Assembly (NCBI GenBank): GCA_031265355.1
Contig: JAISCT010000015.1
Span: forward strand, 1 to 58,965
DNA: 58,965 nucleotides
Direction: 5' to 3'
DNA from: Oscillospiraceae bacterium
GTDB taxonomy: Bacteria; Bacillota; Clostridia; Oscillospirales; UBA929
Translations under genes and position numbers: made by a program
The notes under the pieces: model-generated
What the model was told of the DNA's origin: nothing
The model's input: the letters and a program-made list of their open reading frames with translations, nothing else
Database searches by the model: none
Shown: in pieces, positions 25,346-34,761 of the stretch
Numbering within the stretch: position 1 is the stretch's first letter
Layout: each line of letters starts with the position of its first letter

Positions 25346-27553
25346 ATGGAGGAAAGCAAGGTGATAGCGCTGTGTGAACAGCGCTATCAAGAACTGCTCG
25401 CGCGGCTGCAGAGTAACACGCCCGCCGTTGACGCGGCGCGTCTGCGCGCGGCGTACGAATTTGCCGCCCGCGCCCATGAGGGGCAGCTCCGTAAGGACGG
25501 CAGCCCGTATGTGACACATCCGGTCGAGGTCGCCCACATTGTGGTCGATCTGGCGCTCGACCTCGACTCTGTGATCGCGGCGCTGCTGCACGACACCATC
25601 GAGGACACCGGCTTCGAATATGCCGACATCAAACAGAATTTCGGCGCGACGGTGGCCAATCTCGTGGACGGCGTCACGAAACTGACCCGCGTGCCCTACA
25701 CATCGAAGGAAGACCAGCAGATGGAAAATCTGCGCAAGATGTTTCTTGCCATGGCGCGCGACATCCGGGTCATCCTGATCAAGATCTGCGACCGCCTGCA
25801 CAACATGCGCACGCTGGAGTACCACAACGCGCAGAAGCGCCGCGAAAAATCGCTTGAGACGATGGAGATCTACGCACCACTGGCGCACCGTCTCGGGATG
25901 CAAAAGATGAAGTGGGAACTTGAGGATCTGGCGCTCTTCAACTTGGATCCCGTCGGCTACAAAGAGATCACGAGCGAGCTCGCGACGCGCAGTGCGGTCC
26001 ACGAGTCCTTTCTGGCCCACGTGCAGGAGCGGTTGGCCGACCGATTGGCGGAGAGCGGCATCAAAGCCCACATCGAGGGACGCATCAAGCACATCTACAG
26101 CATCTACCGCAAAATGTACAACATGCACAAGTCTCTGTTCGAGATTTACGATCTCTACGCCGTACGGGTGATCGTGGACGAGCTGGCGGACTGTTACAAT
26201 GTGCTGGGCTTTGTCCACGATCTCTACAAGCCCATGCCCGGGCGGTTCAAGGATTATATCTCCACGCCGAAACCAAACATGTACCAGTCCCTGCACACGA
26301 CGGTCATTGGGCGCGAAGGGCTGCCCTTTGAGGTGCAGATCCGCACTTGGGAGATGCACCACACGGCGGAGTACGGCATCGCTGCGCATTGGAAATACAA
26401 GCAGGGTGTCGAGGGTCAGCTTGGGATCGAACAGAAGCTCGAATGGGTGCGCCGCCTGCTGGAGGCGCAGCAGGACACCGACGCCGAGGACTTTATCCGC
26501 AGCCTGAAGATCGACATGTTTGCCGACGAGGTCTTCGTCTTCACGCCGCGCGGTGATGTCATCAATCTGCCCGCCAAGGCGACGCCGGTCGATTTTGCCT
26601 ACGCGATCCACTCGGCGGTGGGCAATCGGATGATGGGTGCAAAGGTGAACGGACGGATTGTCAGCATCGACTACAACCTGCAAAACGGCGACATCATCGA
26701 GATCCTGACCGGCAATACGCACGGCCCCTCGCGCGACTGGCTCAAGCTGGCCAAGACAAACGAGGCGCGCAACAAGATCCGCCAGTGGTTCAAGAAAGAG
26801 CGCCGCGAGGAGAACATCGCGCAGGGCCGCGAGGAGTTTGACCGGGAGCTCAAACGTGTGGGTATCCCTATGTCCACGCTGACGGCGGAGGACACTCAGA
26901 CTGCCATTTTAAAGCGGCTCTCCTTCGGCTCCATGGAGGAGCTTTACGCCGCCATCGGGTACGGCGGCATTACAGCCATCCGAGCGGCGAACCGGATTCG
27001 GGATGAACTGGTGCGCATCAACCGACTGCAGATGCAGACCGACAAGGAGACGGTGGAGCGCTTTGTACGGGACATCAAAAAGGCCCGCAAAGCCATCTCT
27101 GGTGTCATTGTCGAGGGGATCGACAACTGCCTCATTAAATTTGCTCGCTGCTGCGCGCCGGTGCCCGGCGACGATATCGTCGGCTTTATCACGCGCGGCT
27201 ATGGCGTGTCGGTACACAAGGCCTCCTGCGAAAACGCCGTCAAGGGCCAGGCAGCCCCGGACGCGTCGGGCCGCTGGGTGCATGTAACATGGTCGGAGGA
27301 GATCAAAGACCTGTACCAGGCCGGCCTGCATGTCACCGCGCGGGACAGAGACGGCCTCTTCCTCGACATTGCCACGGCGCTCAGCAATCTCAAAGTATCG
27401 GCGCGTCAGATCAGCGGCCGTAGCCAGGGCGACGATCTGGCCGTTGTCTACCTCACGGTGGAAGTGCGCGACGGCGAACAGCTTCTGAACGTTATCACCC
27501 GGCTGGGCCGCGTGGAGGGTGTCATCGAAGTGGCCCGGAGCGCGATCCAGTAG
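25346..27553 (+). CDS. relA: Bifunctional (p)ppGpp synthetase/hydrolase
   Basis: A 735-residue Rel protein controlling the stringent response. Domains in order: HD hydrolase (~40-150, AAYEFAARAHEGQ, HDTIEDTGF and ICDRLHNMRTL), synthetase (~225-350, RIKHIYSIYRKM, RFKDYISTPKPNMYQSLHTT), TGS (~385-445), helical and Cys-containing region (FARCCAPVPGDDIVGFITRG) and C-terminal ACT (~655-735). HD and synthetase residues both look intact, so it should make and degrade the alarmone. AGGAGGGG precedes ATG 25346. It is followed at 33 bp by the MBL hydrolase gene. Confidence 0.95.
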   Translation: MEESKVIALCEQRYQELLARLQSNTPAVDAARLRAAYEFAARAHEGQLRKDGSPYVTHPVEVAHIVVDLALDLDSVIAALLHDTIEDTGFEYADIKQNFGATVANLVDGVTKLTRVPYTSKEDQQMENLRKMFLAMARDIRVILIKICDRLHNMRTLEYHNAQKRREKSLETMEIYAPLAHRLGMQKMKWELEDLALFNLDPVGYKEITSELATRSAVHESFLAHVQERLADRLAESGIKAHIEGRIKHIYSIYRKMYNMHKSLFEIYDLYAVRVIVDELADCYNVLGFVHDLYKPMPGRFKDYISTPKPNMYQSLHTTVIGREGLPFEVQIRTWEMHHTAEYGIAAHWKYKQGVEGQLGIEQKLEWVRRLLEAQQDTDAEDFIRSLKIDMFADEVFVFTPRGDVINLPAKATPVDFAYAIHSAVGNRMMGAKVNGRIVSIDYNLQNGDIIEILTGNTHGPSRDWLKLAKTNEARNKIRQWFKKERREENIAQGREEFDRELKRVGIPMSTLTAEDTQTAILKRLSFGSMEELYAAIGYGGITAIRAANRIRDELVRINRLQMQTDKETVERFVRDIKKARKAISGVIVEGIDNCLIKFARCCAPVPGDDIVGFITRGYGVSVHKASCENAVKGQAAPDASGRWVHVTWSEEIKDLYQAGLHVTARDRDGLFLDIATALSNLKVSARQISGRSQGDDLAVVYLTVEVRDGEQLLNVITRLGRVEGVIEVARSAIQ

Positions 27554-27585
27554 CGGTTCTCCGCACAAACAGAGGAGGGGTTTGG

Positions 27586-28212
27586 ATGCAGGTCGGGACG
27601 ATGGTCGTCGGCCATTTTTCAGAAAATTGTTACCTCGTATGGGACGAGGCACCCGGTCCGGCGGTGGTGATCGATCCGGGCGGGCAGCCGGAGCAGATCT
27701 TGGAGGCGCTGCGGAAAAGAGAGCTGACGCTCGCTTTGATCCTCATCACGCACGCGCATTTCGATCACTTTTTGGGCGCGCCCGCCCTGCAACGGGCCAC
27801 CGGCGCGCCCGTGTACGTCCACCGGCTGGACCGGGACGGCATCGTCGCCCCCGGCCGGCGTTACGGTCTGCCGCTCTCATACCGGCCGCCAGAGGATGTG
27901 CGCGCCGTGGAGGACGGCACGCAGCTGACGGCCGGGACCATGAGCTTCACCTATTGCCACACGCCGGGACACGCGCGCGGCGCCTGTATGATCGTGTGCG
28001 GGGATGTGATCTTCTCCGGCGACACCCTCTTTGCCGGGGACGTGGGCCGGGTGGACCTGTTGGGCGGCGACGCGGAGGCCATGCGGCGCTCCTTGGCAAA
28101 GATCGCTGCCTGGCCGGGCGACGCCGTCGTGTACCCAGGCCACGAGGAGGCCACGACGCTCGCCCGAGAGAAGACGGACAATCGCTATTTGCAGCCGCCT
28201 TTCCGCCTGTGA
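27586..28212 (+). CDS. MBL-fold metal hydrolase (glyoxalase II-like)
   Basis: A 208-residue metallo-beta-lactamase-fold protein. The metal motif THAHFDH (about residues 58-64), TPGHARGAC, the bridging Asp in FSGDTLFAGDVGR and the final YPGHEEATT are all present. This is the small YcbL/glyoxalase II-like group common in the Rel-HemZ neighbourhood of Clostridia. The substrate is unknown. AGGAGG precedes the ATG and the stop overlaps the hemZ start. Confidence 0.88.
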   Translation: MQVGTMVVGHFSENCYLVWDEAPGPAVVIDPGGQPEQILEALRKRELTLALILITHAHFDHFLGAPALQRATGAPVYVHRLDRDGIVAPGRRYGLPLSYRPPEDVRAVEDGTQLTAGTMSFTYCHTPGHARGACMIVCGDVIFSGDTLFAGDVGRVDLLGGDAEAMRRSLAKIAAWPGDAVVYPGHEEATTLAREKTDNRYLQPPFRL

Positions 28213-29687
28213 ATCTGCATCTCAGCGGCCATGCGGAGCGTTACGCCGTCGAACAGTGCCTGCTCACGTTTTTCCCGGACGAACGCCCCGTGTTTTGCCA
28301 GAGCCCGATGGCGCCGGACGCGGAGGGGATCGAATCCCGCCTCCTGCGCGGCGCGGTGCGGGTCACCGCCGTCACCGTGATCCGCTTGGATGGGCGGGTC
28401 TCGCGCGGTGCGGCGTATGCGCCGGCCGGGGCGGCGGGCGATGCGGAACGCACGCGCGCGTGGCGTTACGCGCTGAAACTGTCTTTCTACCGCGCCGCCT
28501 GCCTGGCCACGGGCCGCCGGCCGCCCTGGGGAGCGCTGACCGGCATCCGGCCGGCCGGCGTCGCGCTGCGGGTGTTGCGCGCGGGCGGTACGCGGGCGCA
28601 GGCGGACCGGATGCTGCGGGACCGCCACCGGGTGTTTCCGCGGCAGCGCTCTTTGTGTCTGGCGGCGGCGGAGGCGGCCCGGGCCGTCGAAGTCTCTCTG
28701 GCTCCGCGCGACGTATCGCTTTACGTTGGCATCCCCTTTTGTCCCACCCGCTGCGCCTACTGTACCTTTGTCAGCCACTCCGTCGAAAAAGCCGGCGTGC
28801 TGCTGCCGGCGTTTGTCCGTGCGCTTGTCCGGGAGATCGAATTGGCCGGCGCGCTCTGCCGGTCCCTCTCTCTGCGCCCTGTCGCGCTCTACATCGGCGG
28901 CGGAACGCCGACCACGCTCTCCGCCGCGCAGCTCGGCGACGTGACGGATGCCTTGGCCGCATATTTCGATTTGGCTGCTCTGAGGGAGTATTCGGTGGAG
29001 GCCGGTCGGCCGGATACCGTCGACGCGGAGAAACTGGCCGTGCTGCGCGCCCGCGGCGTCACGCGCGTGAGTGTGAATCCGCAGTCGATGAGGGACGAGG
29101 TGCTCGCGGCCATCGGGCGGCCCCACACGGCTGCGGACGTGTGCGAGGCATACGCGATGGTCCGCCGCGCCGGGTTCCCAGTGGTCAACATGGACCTCAT
29201 CGCCGGGCTGCCAGGCGACACGCCGGTGGGTTTTGCCGCGTCGTTTGCCGAGGTGCTGGCCCTGGGGCCGGAGAACATCACCCTCCACACGCTGGCCCGC
29301 AAGCGGGGCGCACGCCTTGCGCGCGAGGATGGGCCGATCGCCGATCCGGACGGTGTGGAGGCGATGCTGACGGGCGCGTACGACCGCCTCGCCGGAGCCC
29401 GGTATCGCAGCTACTACCTATACCGGCAAAAGTATATGGCCGGCCAGTTTGAAAATACAGGTTGGGCGAAACCGGGCGCCGTAGGGCTCTACAATGTCTG
29501 CATGATGGAGGAACTGCACACGGTGATTGCTTTGGGCGGCGGCGGTGTGACCAAGTTGGTGGATCCCACCCGCGACCGCGTCGAGCGGGTGTTCAATCCG
29601 AAGTACCCCTATGAGTACCTCTCGAATTTTGACCGCATGTGCGAAAATAAGGCGCGTATCCGCCGGTTTTACGAGTTCGGTTCCTGA
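28209..29687 (+). CDS. hemZ: Coproporphyrinogen dehydrogenase-like radical SAM protein HemZ
   Basis: A 492-residue radical SAM protein. The cluster motif CPTRCAYCTF is at about residue 180, followed by YIGGGTPTTL, SVEAGRPDTV and NMDLIAGLPGDT, all typical of the HemN/HemZ group. The ~165-residue N-terminal extension with GIRPAGVALR is the HemZ hallmark. HemZ proteins are named as anaerobic coproporphyrinogen III oxidases, but the activity is not proven for many Clostridia. The start is GTG 28209, overlapping the upstream TGA (GTGA), so expression depends on coupling. Confidence 0.9.
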   Translation: MNLHLSGHAERYAVEQCLLTFFPDERPVFCQSPMAPDAEGIESRLLRGAVRVTAVTVIRLDGRVSRGAAYAPAGAAGDAERTRAWRYALKLSFYRAACLATGRRPPWGALTGIRPAGVALRVLRAGGTRAQADRMLRDRHRVFPRQRSLCLAAAEAARAVEVSLAPRDVSLYVGIPFCPTRCAYCTFVSHSVEKAGVLLPAFVRALVREIELAGALCRSLSLRPVALYIGGGTPTTLSAAQLGDVTDALAAYFDLAALREYSVEAGRPDTVDAEKLAVLRARGVTRVSVNPQSMRDEVLAAIGRPHTAADVCEAYAMVRRAGFPVVNMDLIAGLPGDTPVGFAASFAEVLALGPENITLHTLARKRGARLAREDGPIADPDGVEAMLTGAYDRLAGARYRSYYLYRQKYMAGQFENTGWAKPGAVGLYNVCMMEELHTVIALGGGGVTKLVDPTRDRVERVFNPKYPYEYLSNFDRMCENKARIRRFYEFGS

Positions 29688-29867
29688 AAGCGACCTCTAA
29701 AAAATCCCATCGAACTGATATTTTCCAGATTGTTACAAAATTACTTTCCCTGGGACCGAGCTGTGTGTTATGATAGAAATGTGTTATGATTAAAGGGGGG
29801 CGTAGCGCGCGCCCCGCGTCGCCGGGGGCGGCTGTCGGAAGGTGTGGACAAAGGAGGATAGGCCGGG
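29688..29867. other. Leader region before cdaA
   Basis: 180 bp without a gene. It contains two TATGAT boxes (29769-29774 and 29785-29790) inside a repeated GTGTTATGAT, but no good -35 at the right distance, so promoter calls are weak. AAAGGAGG lies just before cdaA. Confidence 0.4.
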
Positions 29868-30725
29868 ATGGAGACCATCAGGGAGATCATACAAAATCTC
29901 TCCCGCTACGTTACCCTGGTTTCGATTTGGGACGGGGTGGATATCCTCATCATGACCGTTGTCATCTACAAGCTGATGGAGCTTTTGCGCAGAAGCAGCG
30001 GCGTGCGCGTTCTCAAAGGCATCGCGCTGCTGCTGGCCGTCAGTTGGGTGGTGCAGCTCTCAAATCTCCACATGGTCAGTTTTGTGTTGGCCAACACAAT
30101 GCAGATCGGCCTCATCGCCCTTGTCGTCGTCTTCCAGCCGGAGCTGCGGCGGATGCTGGAGCAGATGGGCTCCGGCAACCTGACGGGCCTGCTTGTCCGG
30201 GAGAGCCGGGGCCACCTGGAGGGCGTGATCATGCAGACGGTCGGCGCCTGCGGCACGCTCTCGTGGCGGCGGGAGGGCGCTTTGATCGTCTTCGAGCGGG
30301 GGACGCTTCTCGACGACGTGGTGAAGACGGGCACGCTGCTGAACGCGGAAGTGACCGCCGAGCTTTTGAAAAATGTCTTTTTTCCCAAGGCGCCGCTGCA
30401 CGACGGGGCCGTCATCATCCGCCAGGGGCGGCTGGCCGCTGCGGGCTGTATGCTGCCGCTCTCAAACAACCAAAACCTGAGCCGTGACCTGGGGATGCGG
30501 CACCGCGCCGGCATCGGTATGAGCGAAAACTCCGACGCGCTGGTCGTGATCGTGTCGGAGGAGTCCGGCTCCATCTCGGTGGCGGACGGCGGCATGCTGA
30601 AGCGCCACCTCGATCCGGAGACGCTGGGACTCCTTCTCAAGCAGGAGCTGATGCCGAGCGAGGAGGAGGCGCCTGTCCGCGGCGTGTCCGGCCTGTGGCA
30701 GCGGCTGATGCGAAAGAACAGCTGA
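29868..30725 (+). CDS. cdaA: Diadenylate cyclase CdaA
   Basis: Makes c-di-AMP from two ATP. A 285-residue protein: three membrane helices in residues ~15-90, then a DAC domain with the DGA motif (PLHDGAVIIRQG, about residue 180) and the RHR motif (GMRHRAGIG). It controls potassium and osmolyte balance and wall homeostasis in Bacillota. The next gene is its regulator CdaR; the usual third gene glmM is not here. Confidence 0.95.
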   Translation: METIREIIQNLSRYVTLVSIWDGVDILIMTVVIYKLMELLRRSSGVRVLKGIALLLAVSWVVQLSNLHMVSFVLANTMQIGLIALVVVFQPELRRMLEQMGSGNLTGLLVRESRGHLEGVIMQTVGACGTLSWRREGALIVFERGTLLDDVVKTGTLLNAEVTAELLKNVFFPKAPLHDGAVIIRQGRLAAAGCMLPLSNNQNLSRDLGMRHRAGIGMSENSDALVVIVSEESGSISVADGGMLKRHLDPETLGLLLKQELMPSEEEAPVRGVSGLWQRLMRKNS

Positions 30726-30739
30726 GGCGGCGCGCGGCG

Positions 30740-30773
30740 CCGGAAGGGATTGTCAACCGGAAGGGATTGTCGA
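30740..30773 (+). repeat. 17-bp tandem duplication over the cdaR ribosome-binding region
   Basis: CCGGAAGGGATTGTCAA occurs at 30740-30756 and again, with one change, at 30757-30773, ending just before the cdaR ATG. It doubles the GGAAGGG Shine-Dalgarno-like stretch. Confidence 0.75.
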
Positions 30774-30774
30774 A

Positions 30775-32031
30775 ATGATCGAGTGGCTGAAAAAACATAA
30801 CATATTGTTTTGGGTGCTCTCCCTGTTTGCAGCGGTCGTCCTCTGGTTGTACGTCCAGGTCAGCCTGGACCCGGAGGCCACAAAGACGCTGAACAACATC
30901 CTGATCACCCCGGTGGGGGAAGAGACGCTGCTGACCGATCGGAACCTGCGGATCATGAGCGGACTCGACACTACAGTGTCGCTGCGTCTGCGGGGCCGGC
31001 GCCCCGATCTCGCGCAGTGCGACGAGCAGAATGTGCAGGTGATCGTCGACCTCAAGAACGTCCAGGGGTCCAGTCCCCACTATTTGAAGTACGAGATCCG
31101 GCTGCCGGCGGCGGTGAACGGGCTCACCTCCGACTGGAGTTCGCCCGCCTATGTCACGGTGACGAGCGACAAGATCATCTCCCGCGTGCTGGACATCGAG
31201 GTGGATCGAAAGAATATGGGCGTGGCGAACTATTACAATCTGGAGCGCGTGCAGCCGGAGCCGGCCCAGATTCGGGTGACCGGCCCGTCCGAGCTGGTGA
31301 ACACGATCGCCCGCGCGCAAGTGATGCCCAGTGCGCAGGAGATCGACCGCACGATGACGCTGCGGCTGCCGGTTGAACTGATCGACTCGGTCGGCAGCGC
31401 GGTCGTATCCGACATGCTGGAGATGGAGACCCGCGAGGTCTCCGTCATCTTGGATGTCTCTATGACGAAAGACGTGCCGTTGGAGGTCGACGTCATCGAG
31501 GGCGGCGGCGCGCTCCGGCGCCATGCCGAGATCACGGTGTCCCCGGAGACGATCCGCCTGACGGGCGACCCGGGCATTTTGGAGAACACGAACCGGATTG
31601 TGCTCGGTGTGATCGACCTCTCGAAGACACCCAACGGTATCACGCGCAGCACAATGCCCATCAAGCCGCCGAACGAGACGACGGCGGTGGACGGAAGCAC
31701 AGACGCCACGGTCACGGTGAACATCACGGGCCTCACGGTGAAACGGATCGACACGGAGAACATCTCCACCGTGGGCGGTCGCCCGCCAACCGACTATGAG
31801 ATCAACATCGTCACGCAGAGCATCCCGGCAATGGTGCGCGGTCCGCTCTCGTCCGTCGAACTGGTGAGCACCCACAACATCCGCGTGGTGGCCGACCTGA
31901 CGGACTTGGATTTGATCGTCGGGCAGCAGACCGTGACGGCGCAGGTGTCCATCGACGGCGTCGCCGACGTGGGCGTGCTGGGGGACTACAAGATCGTCAT
32001 CGATGTGGTGAAGTCGGCAAACACCACGTAA
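30775..32031 (+). CDS. cdaR: YbbR-domain protein CdaR, regulator of CdaA
   Basis: A 418-residue protein with an N-terminal signal-anchor (ILFWVLSLFAAVVLWLYVQV, about residues 10-29) and extracellular YbbR repeats (three or four ~80-residue units with conserved PxxVTVTGP-type turns, such as PAQIRVTGPSELVN and PETIRLTGDPGILE). In Bacillus and Listeria CdaR binds CdaA and modulates its activity. Located 49 bp after cdaA. Confidence 0.92.
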   Translation: MIEWLKKHNILFWVLSLFAAVVLWLYVQVSLDPEATKTLNNILITPVGEETLLTDRNLRIMSGLDTTVSLRLRGRRPDLAQCDEQNVQVIVDLKNVQGSSPHYLKYEIRLPAAVNGLTSDWSSPAYVTVTSDKIISRVLDIEVDRKNMGVANYYNLERVQPEPAQIRVTGPSELVNTIARAQVMPSAQEIDRTMTLRLPVELIDSVGSAVVSDMLEMETREVSVILDVSMTKDVPLEVDVIEGGGALRRHAEITVSPETIRLTGDPGILENTNRIVLGVIDLSKTPNGITRSTMPIKPPNETTAVDGSTDATVTVNITGLTVKRIDTENISTVGGRPPTDYEINIVTQSIPAMVRGPLSSVELVSTHNIRVVADLTDLDLIVGQQTVTAQVSIDGVADVGVLGDYKIVIDVVKSANTT

Positions 32032-32083
32032 AAGAGCCGGTGGACAGCCTGCGCGCGCCGTGAGAACGCAAAGGGGGACAGGT

Positions 32084-32497
32084 ATGCAGCAGCAAGCGGT
32101 AATCAAGCGAGTGCTGAACGCGCGCACAGCCCTCGTGGAGGTGCGCCGGCTCTCGGCTTGCGGGCATGACTGCGCAGCCTGCGGCGGCCTGTGCGCGGAC
32201 GGCGTGCGGGTGCTGGTGAAGGCCGCGAATCCGTTGGGCGCGCGGGAAGGCGATGTGGTGACGGTGCGCTCGGAGACGAAACAAATTTTAAAATGGGCCG
32301 CGCTTGTCTACCTGGCTCCGGTGGGGCTGTTCTTTGCGGGGTACGTCTTGGGCGCGCTGCTTATCGGCGTCTCGCCGGCGTTCACAGGCCTGGCCGGGTT
32401 TGCGGGCGGCCTTGTCTGTATTTGGCTTGGCGGCCGGCGCTTGGGCCGGCGCGGCGGTGTGACGGCGCGGATCGTCGCCGTAGAGGGCACGCGATAG
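32084..32497 (+). CDS. RseC/MucC-like membrane protein
   Basis: A 137-residue protein with an N-terminal Cys-rich part (CGHDCAACGGLC, about residues 24-35), a basic VTVRSE strand, and two membrane helices (ALVYLAPVGLFFAGYVLGALL and FAGGLVCIWLGG). This is the SoxR-reducing/RseC family layout, in Clostridia probably linked to redox or Rnf-type electron transfer. ATG 32084 has GGGGGACAGGT before it. The next gene starts immediately after its stop. Confidence 0.8.
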   Translation: MQQQAVIKRVLNARTALVEVRRLSACGHDCAACGGLCADGVRVLVKAANPLGAREGDVVTVRSETKQILKWAALVYLAPVGLFFAGYVLGALLIGVSPAFTGLAGFAGGLVCIWLGGRRLGRRGGVTARIVAVEGTR

Positions 32498-33412
32498 ATG
32501 TTCGGTTATGTCCGTCCGCTGCGCTGCGAGCTGCGTGTCGTCGATTGGGAACGTTTTCGGGCGGCCTATTGCGGACTCTGTCACACCTTGGCGCGCGAGT
32601 ACGGCTGGAAGGCGCGCTATCTGCTGGGGTATGACTTTACGTTTTTGGCGCTGGCGCTCTCGCTGTACGAGGCGCCGGCGCGCCCCGGACGGCGGCGCTG
32701 TCCGACGCACCCGTTTCGGCGCCGTCCCTGTCTGGCGTCCGGCGAGGCGATGTGTGCCGCCGCCGACTTGACGGTGCTGCTCACATATCACAAGTGGCAG
32801 GACACGGTACAAGACGAGTCCGGCCTCACGGCACTGGCTGCCAGGCTGGGTGGGTGGCTGCTCCGCGGTGCGTGCCGCAAGGCCGCCGCGCGGCGGCCGG
32901 AGACGGCGGCGGAAGTGGTCCGCGCTCTGGCGGATCTGCGCACCCTGGAGGAGGCCCGGACACCGGCCATCGACCCGCCCGCCGACGCCTTTGCGCGCCT
33001 GCTCGCCTCTCTGGGCGACCTTGCGCCGGGGGAGAGCGGCCGCCGCGTGTTGCGACGCCTCCTGTACCACCTGGGCCGGTGGATCTATCTGATGGACGCG
33101 TGTCAAGATCTTCCGGTCGACGCGGCGAAGGACCGGTACAACCCGGTGGCCGCCCGCTACCGGATCGCGGACGGGACGCTGACCGGGGAGGCCAGGGCCT
33201 CATTGGGCGAGACGGCGCTGTGCTCTCGGCGGGAGATGGAGCTGGCGCTGCCTCTGCTGCCGAACACGCCGGACACACCGGTCGTGGCCAACATCATCCT
33301 TGACGGGCTGCCCCACACGGAGGCGCAGGTGCTTTCGGGGCGCTGGTCGCGGACCAAACGGCCGTTCGTCTCCGACGCGGCCGGTACAGAAGATGAAGGG
33401 AACATGGGATGA
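32498..33412 (+). CDS. DUF5685 family protein
   Basis: A 304-residue cytoplasmic protein. The opening MFGYVRPL, the YCGLCHTL Cys pair, the [12 protein letters not shown] block, and [26 protein letters not shown] near residues 190-218 match DUF5685, found in Clostridia beside a J-domain protein. The function is unknown; the paired Cys and the His/Asp-rich helix suggest metal binding (inference). It overlaps the J-protein start by ATGA. Confidence 0.8.
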   Translation: MFGYVRPLRCELRVVDWERFRAAYCGLCHTLAREYGWKARYLLGYDFTFLALALSLYEAPARPGRRRCPTHPFRRRPCLASGEAMCAAADLTVLLTYHKWQDTVQDESGLTALAARLGGWLLRGACRKAAARRPETAAEVVRALADLRTLEEARTPAIDPPADAFARLLASLGDLAPGESGRRVLRRLLYHLGRWIYLMDACQDLPVDAAKDRYNPVAARYRIADGTLTGEARASLGETALCSRREMELALPLLPNTPDTPVVANIILDGLPHTEAQVLSGRWSRTKRPFVSDAAGTEDEGNMG

Positions 33413-34044
33413 AAGATCCGTACGGCGTACTTGGCGTCTCCCGATCGGCCTCCGACGACGAAATCAAAAAGGCCTACCGGGACTTGGCGCGCAAATATCA
33501 TCCGGACAATTACGTGGGCAACGACCTGGCCGATTTGGCACAGGAGAAAATGAAGGAGATCAACGAGGCCTACGACACGATCGTGCGCGAGAGGGAAAAC
33601 GGCGGCGCGCGCGCATCCGCCGGCGGTTGGGCGGGCCCCGGCGCGCAGGCAGGCCGCGGGGTCTATGCCAAGGTACGGCGGGACATCACGGCGGGACGCG
33701 TGGCCGAGGCCGAACGTGCGCTGCAGGGGATGGACACGCGCGACGCGGAGTGGTACTTTTTGATGGGAAGCGTCTGTTACCGCAAAGGCTGGTTTGACGA
33801 GGCCAGGCGCCATATGGAATACGCGTGCGCCCAGGACCCCGGAAATTTAGAGTACCGTCAGGCTGCGGAGCAGATGCGCGGTGCGGCCTACCGACGTCCC
33901 GACTTCGGCAACGCTTACGGGCGACGGAGGTACGGCGGTTACCCACAGCAGAGCGGCTGCAGTTCCTGCGACTGTTGTACGTCGCTCCTGTGCGCCGATT
34001 GCTGCTGTGAGTGCATGGGAGGAGATCTGATCTCTTGCTGCTGA
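33409..34044 (+). CDS. J-domain protein with Cys-rich C-terminus
   Basis: A 211-residue co-chaperone-like protein. Residues 3-65 are a J domain with the HPD motif in ARKYHPDNY, which should stimulate DnaK. Residues ~90-150 look like one TPR-type helical repeat ([26 protein letters not shown]). The end is unusual: about ten Cys in the last 28 residues ([17 protein letters not shown]). Paired by overlap with DUF5685, suggesting that this J protein serves that client or complex. Confidence 0.88.
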   Translation: MKDPYGVLGVSRSASDDEIKKAYRDLARKYHPDNYVGNDLADLAQEKMKEINEAYDTIVRERENGGARASAGGWAGPGAQAGRGVYAKVRRDITAGRVAEAERALQGMDTRDAEWYFLMGSVCYRKGWFDEARRHMEYACAQDPGNLEYRQAAEQMRGAAYRRPDFGNAYGRRRYGGYPQQSGCSSCDCCTSLLCADCCCECMGGDLISCC

Positions 34045-34154
34045 CACCGGATCCGGGTGTGCAGATGATTCAAGTGTCATAGAGTATTGCGTAAACCATC
34101 GTAAACATATCTTGTATATAAGCGTTGGATACAGGGAGGATGCCGGGGGACGTG

Positions 34155-34670
34155 ATGACACATCTCAATACCAAACGGCTGGTGTTTTGCGCGCTGCTGG
34201 CGGCGCTGTCGCTGGTCCTGTTGGCGGCGGCGTCCCTCTGGCCGGCCGGGCGCCTCGGATTTTGTGCGCTGGCCGCCGTCCCCGTGGCCATGGCCGTGAT
34301 GCGGCACGGACCGGCGGCCGGCGCTGTGACATGGCTTGCGGCCGGGCTGACGGGGCTGCTTCTGTTGCCCTTGCGGAGCGTGGCGCTCCTGTACCTCGCG
34401 GCCTTTGGGCCGTATCCGCTGGTCAAAAGTTTCTGTGAGCGTCGGCGGAGCCGGGTGATCGAGTGGCTGCTGAAGCTGCTTTTTTTCAACTTTGTCCTAG
34501 CGGGCTTTGTCCTGCTGCTGCCGGTAGCGTTGGGGCCGGGGGTCGATCTGCTGGCCCGGCCCGTCTGGCCGTTCGTGTGGGCGGGGCTTGAGGCCGTTTT
34601 TGTGTTTTACGACCTCGGCCTTTCCCGCCTGTTTGCCCTTTTGATGGACAGATTGGCACGGCTGTGGTGA
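34155..34670 (+). CDS. Conserved integral membrane protein, unknown
   Basis: A 171-residue protein with about five hydrophobic helices. It resembles small Clostridia membrane proteins with an ECF-S-like or flippase-like look (motif GPYPLVKSFCERRRSRVIEWLLKL in the middle). No clear function. The start is uncertain: ATG 34155, GTG 34152 and ATG 34140 are in frame and GGGAGG lies at 34134-34139. Confidence 0.65.
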   Translation: MTHLNTKRLVFCALLAALSLVLLAAASLWPAGRLGFCALAAVPVAMAVMRHGPAAGAVTWLAAGLTGLLLLPLRSVALLYLAAFGPYPLVKSFCERRRSRVIEWLLKLLFFNFVLAGFVLLLPVALGPGVDLLARPVWPFVWAGLEAVFVFYDLGLSRLFALLMDRLARLW

Positions 34671-34697
34671 GACGCCCAGTTTGGTAGCGGTGAAAAG

Positions 34698-34726
34698 TTG
34701 ACAAAACGCTTAAAAACGTATAAAAT
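34698..34726 (+). promoter_or_regulatory. Promoter of the yicC-remA-gmk-rpoZ-priA run
   Basis: TTGACA (34698-34703), 17 bp, TAAAAT (34721-34726), in a short AT-rich patch 36 bp before the yicC ATG. All following genes to at least rlmN are closely spaced or overlapping. Confidence 0.8.
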
Positions 34727-34761
34727 AAAACGCATTGATCGAAGACGGGAGGCCTGAATCT

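Noticed and set aside
24995..26722. 575-residue minus-strand frame
   Set aside because: Antisense to recJ and relA, both with clear domains; long antisense frames are expected at this GC content.
28031..29452. 473-residue plus-strand frame overlapping hemZ
   Set aside because: Shifted reading of hemZ; Ala/Arg/Gly-rich and without motifs, while the hemZ frame has the radical SAM site.
29760..29795. Strong promoter before cdaA
   Set aside because: Two TATGAT boxes exist but no acceptable -35 lies 16-18 bp upstream of either.
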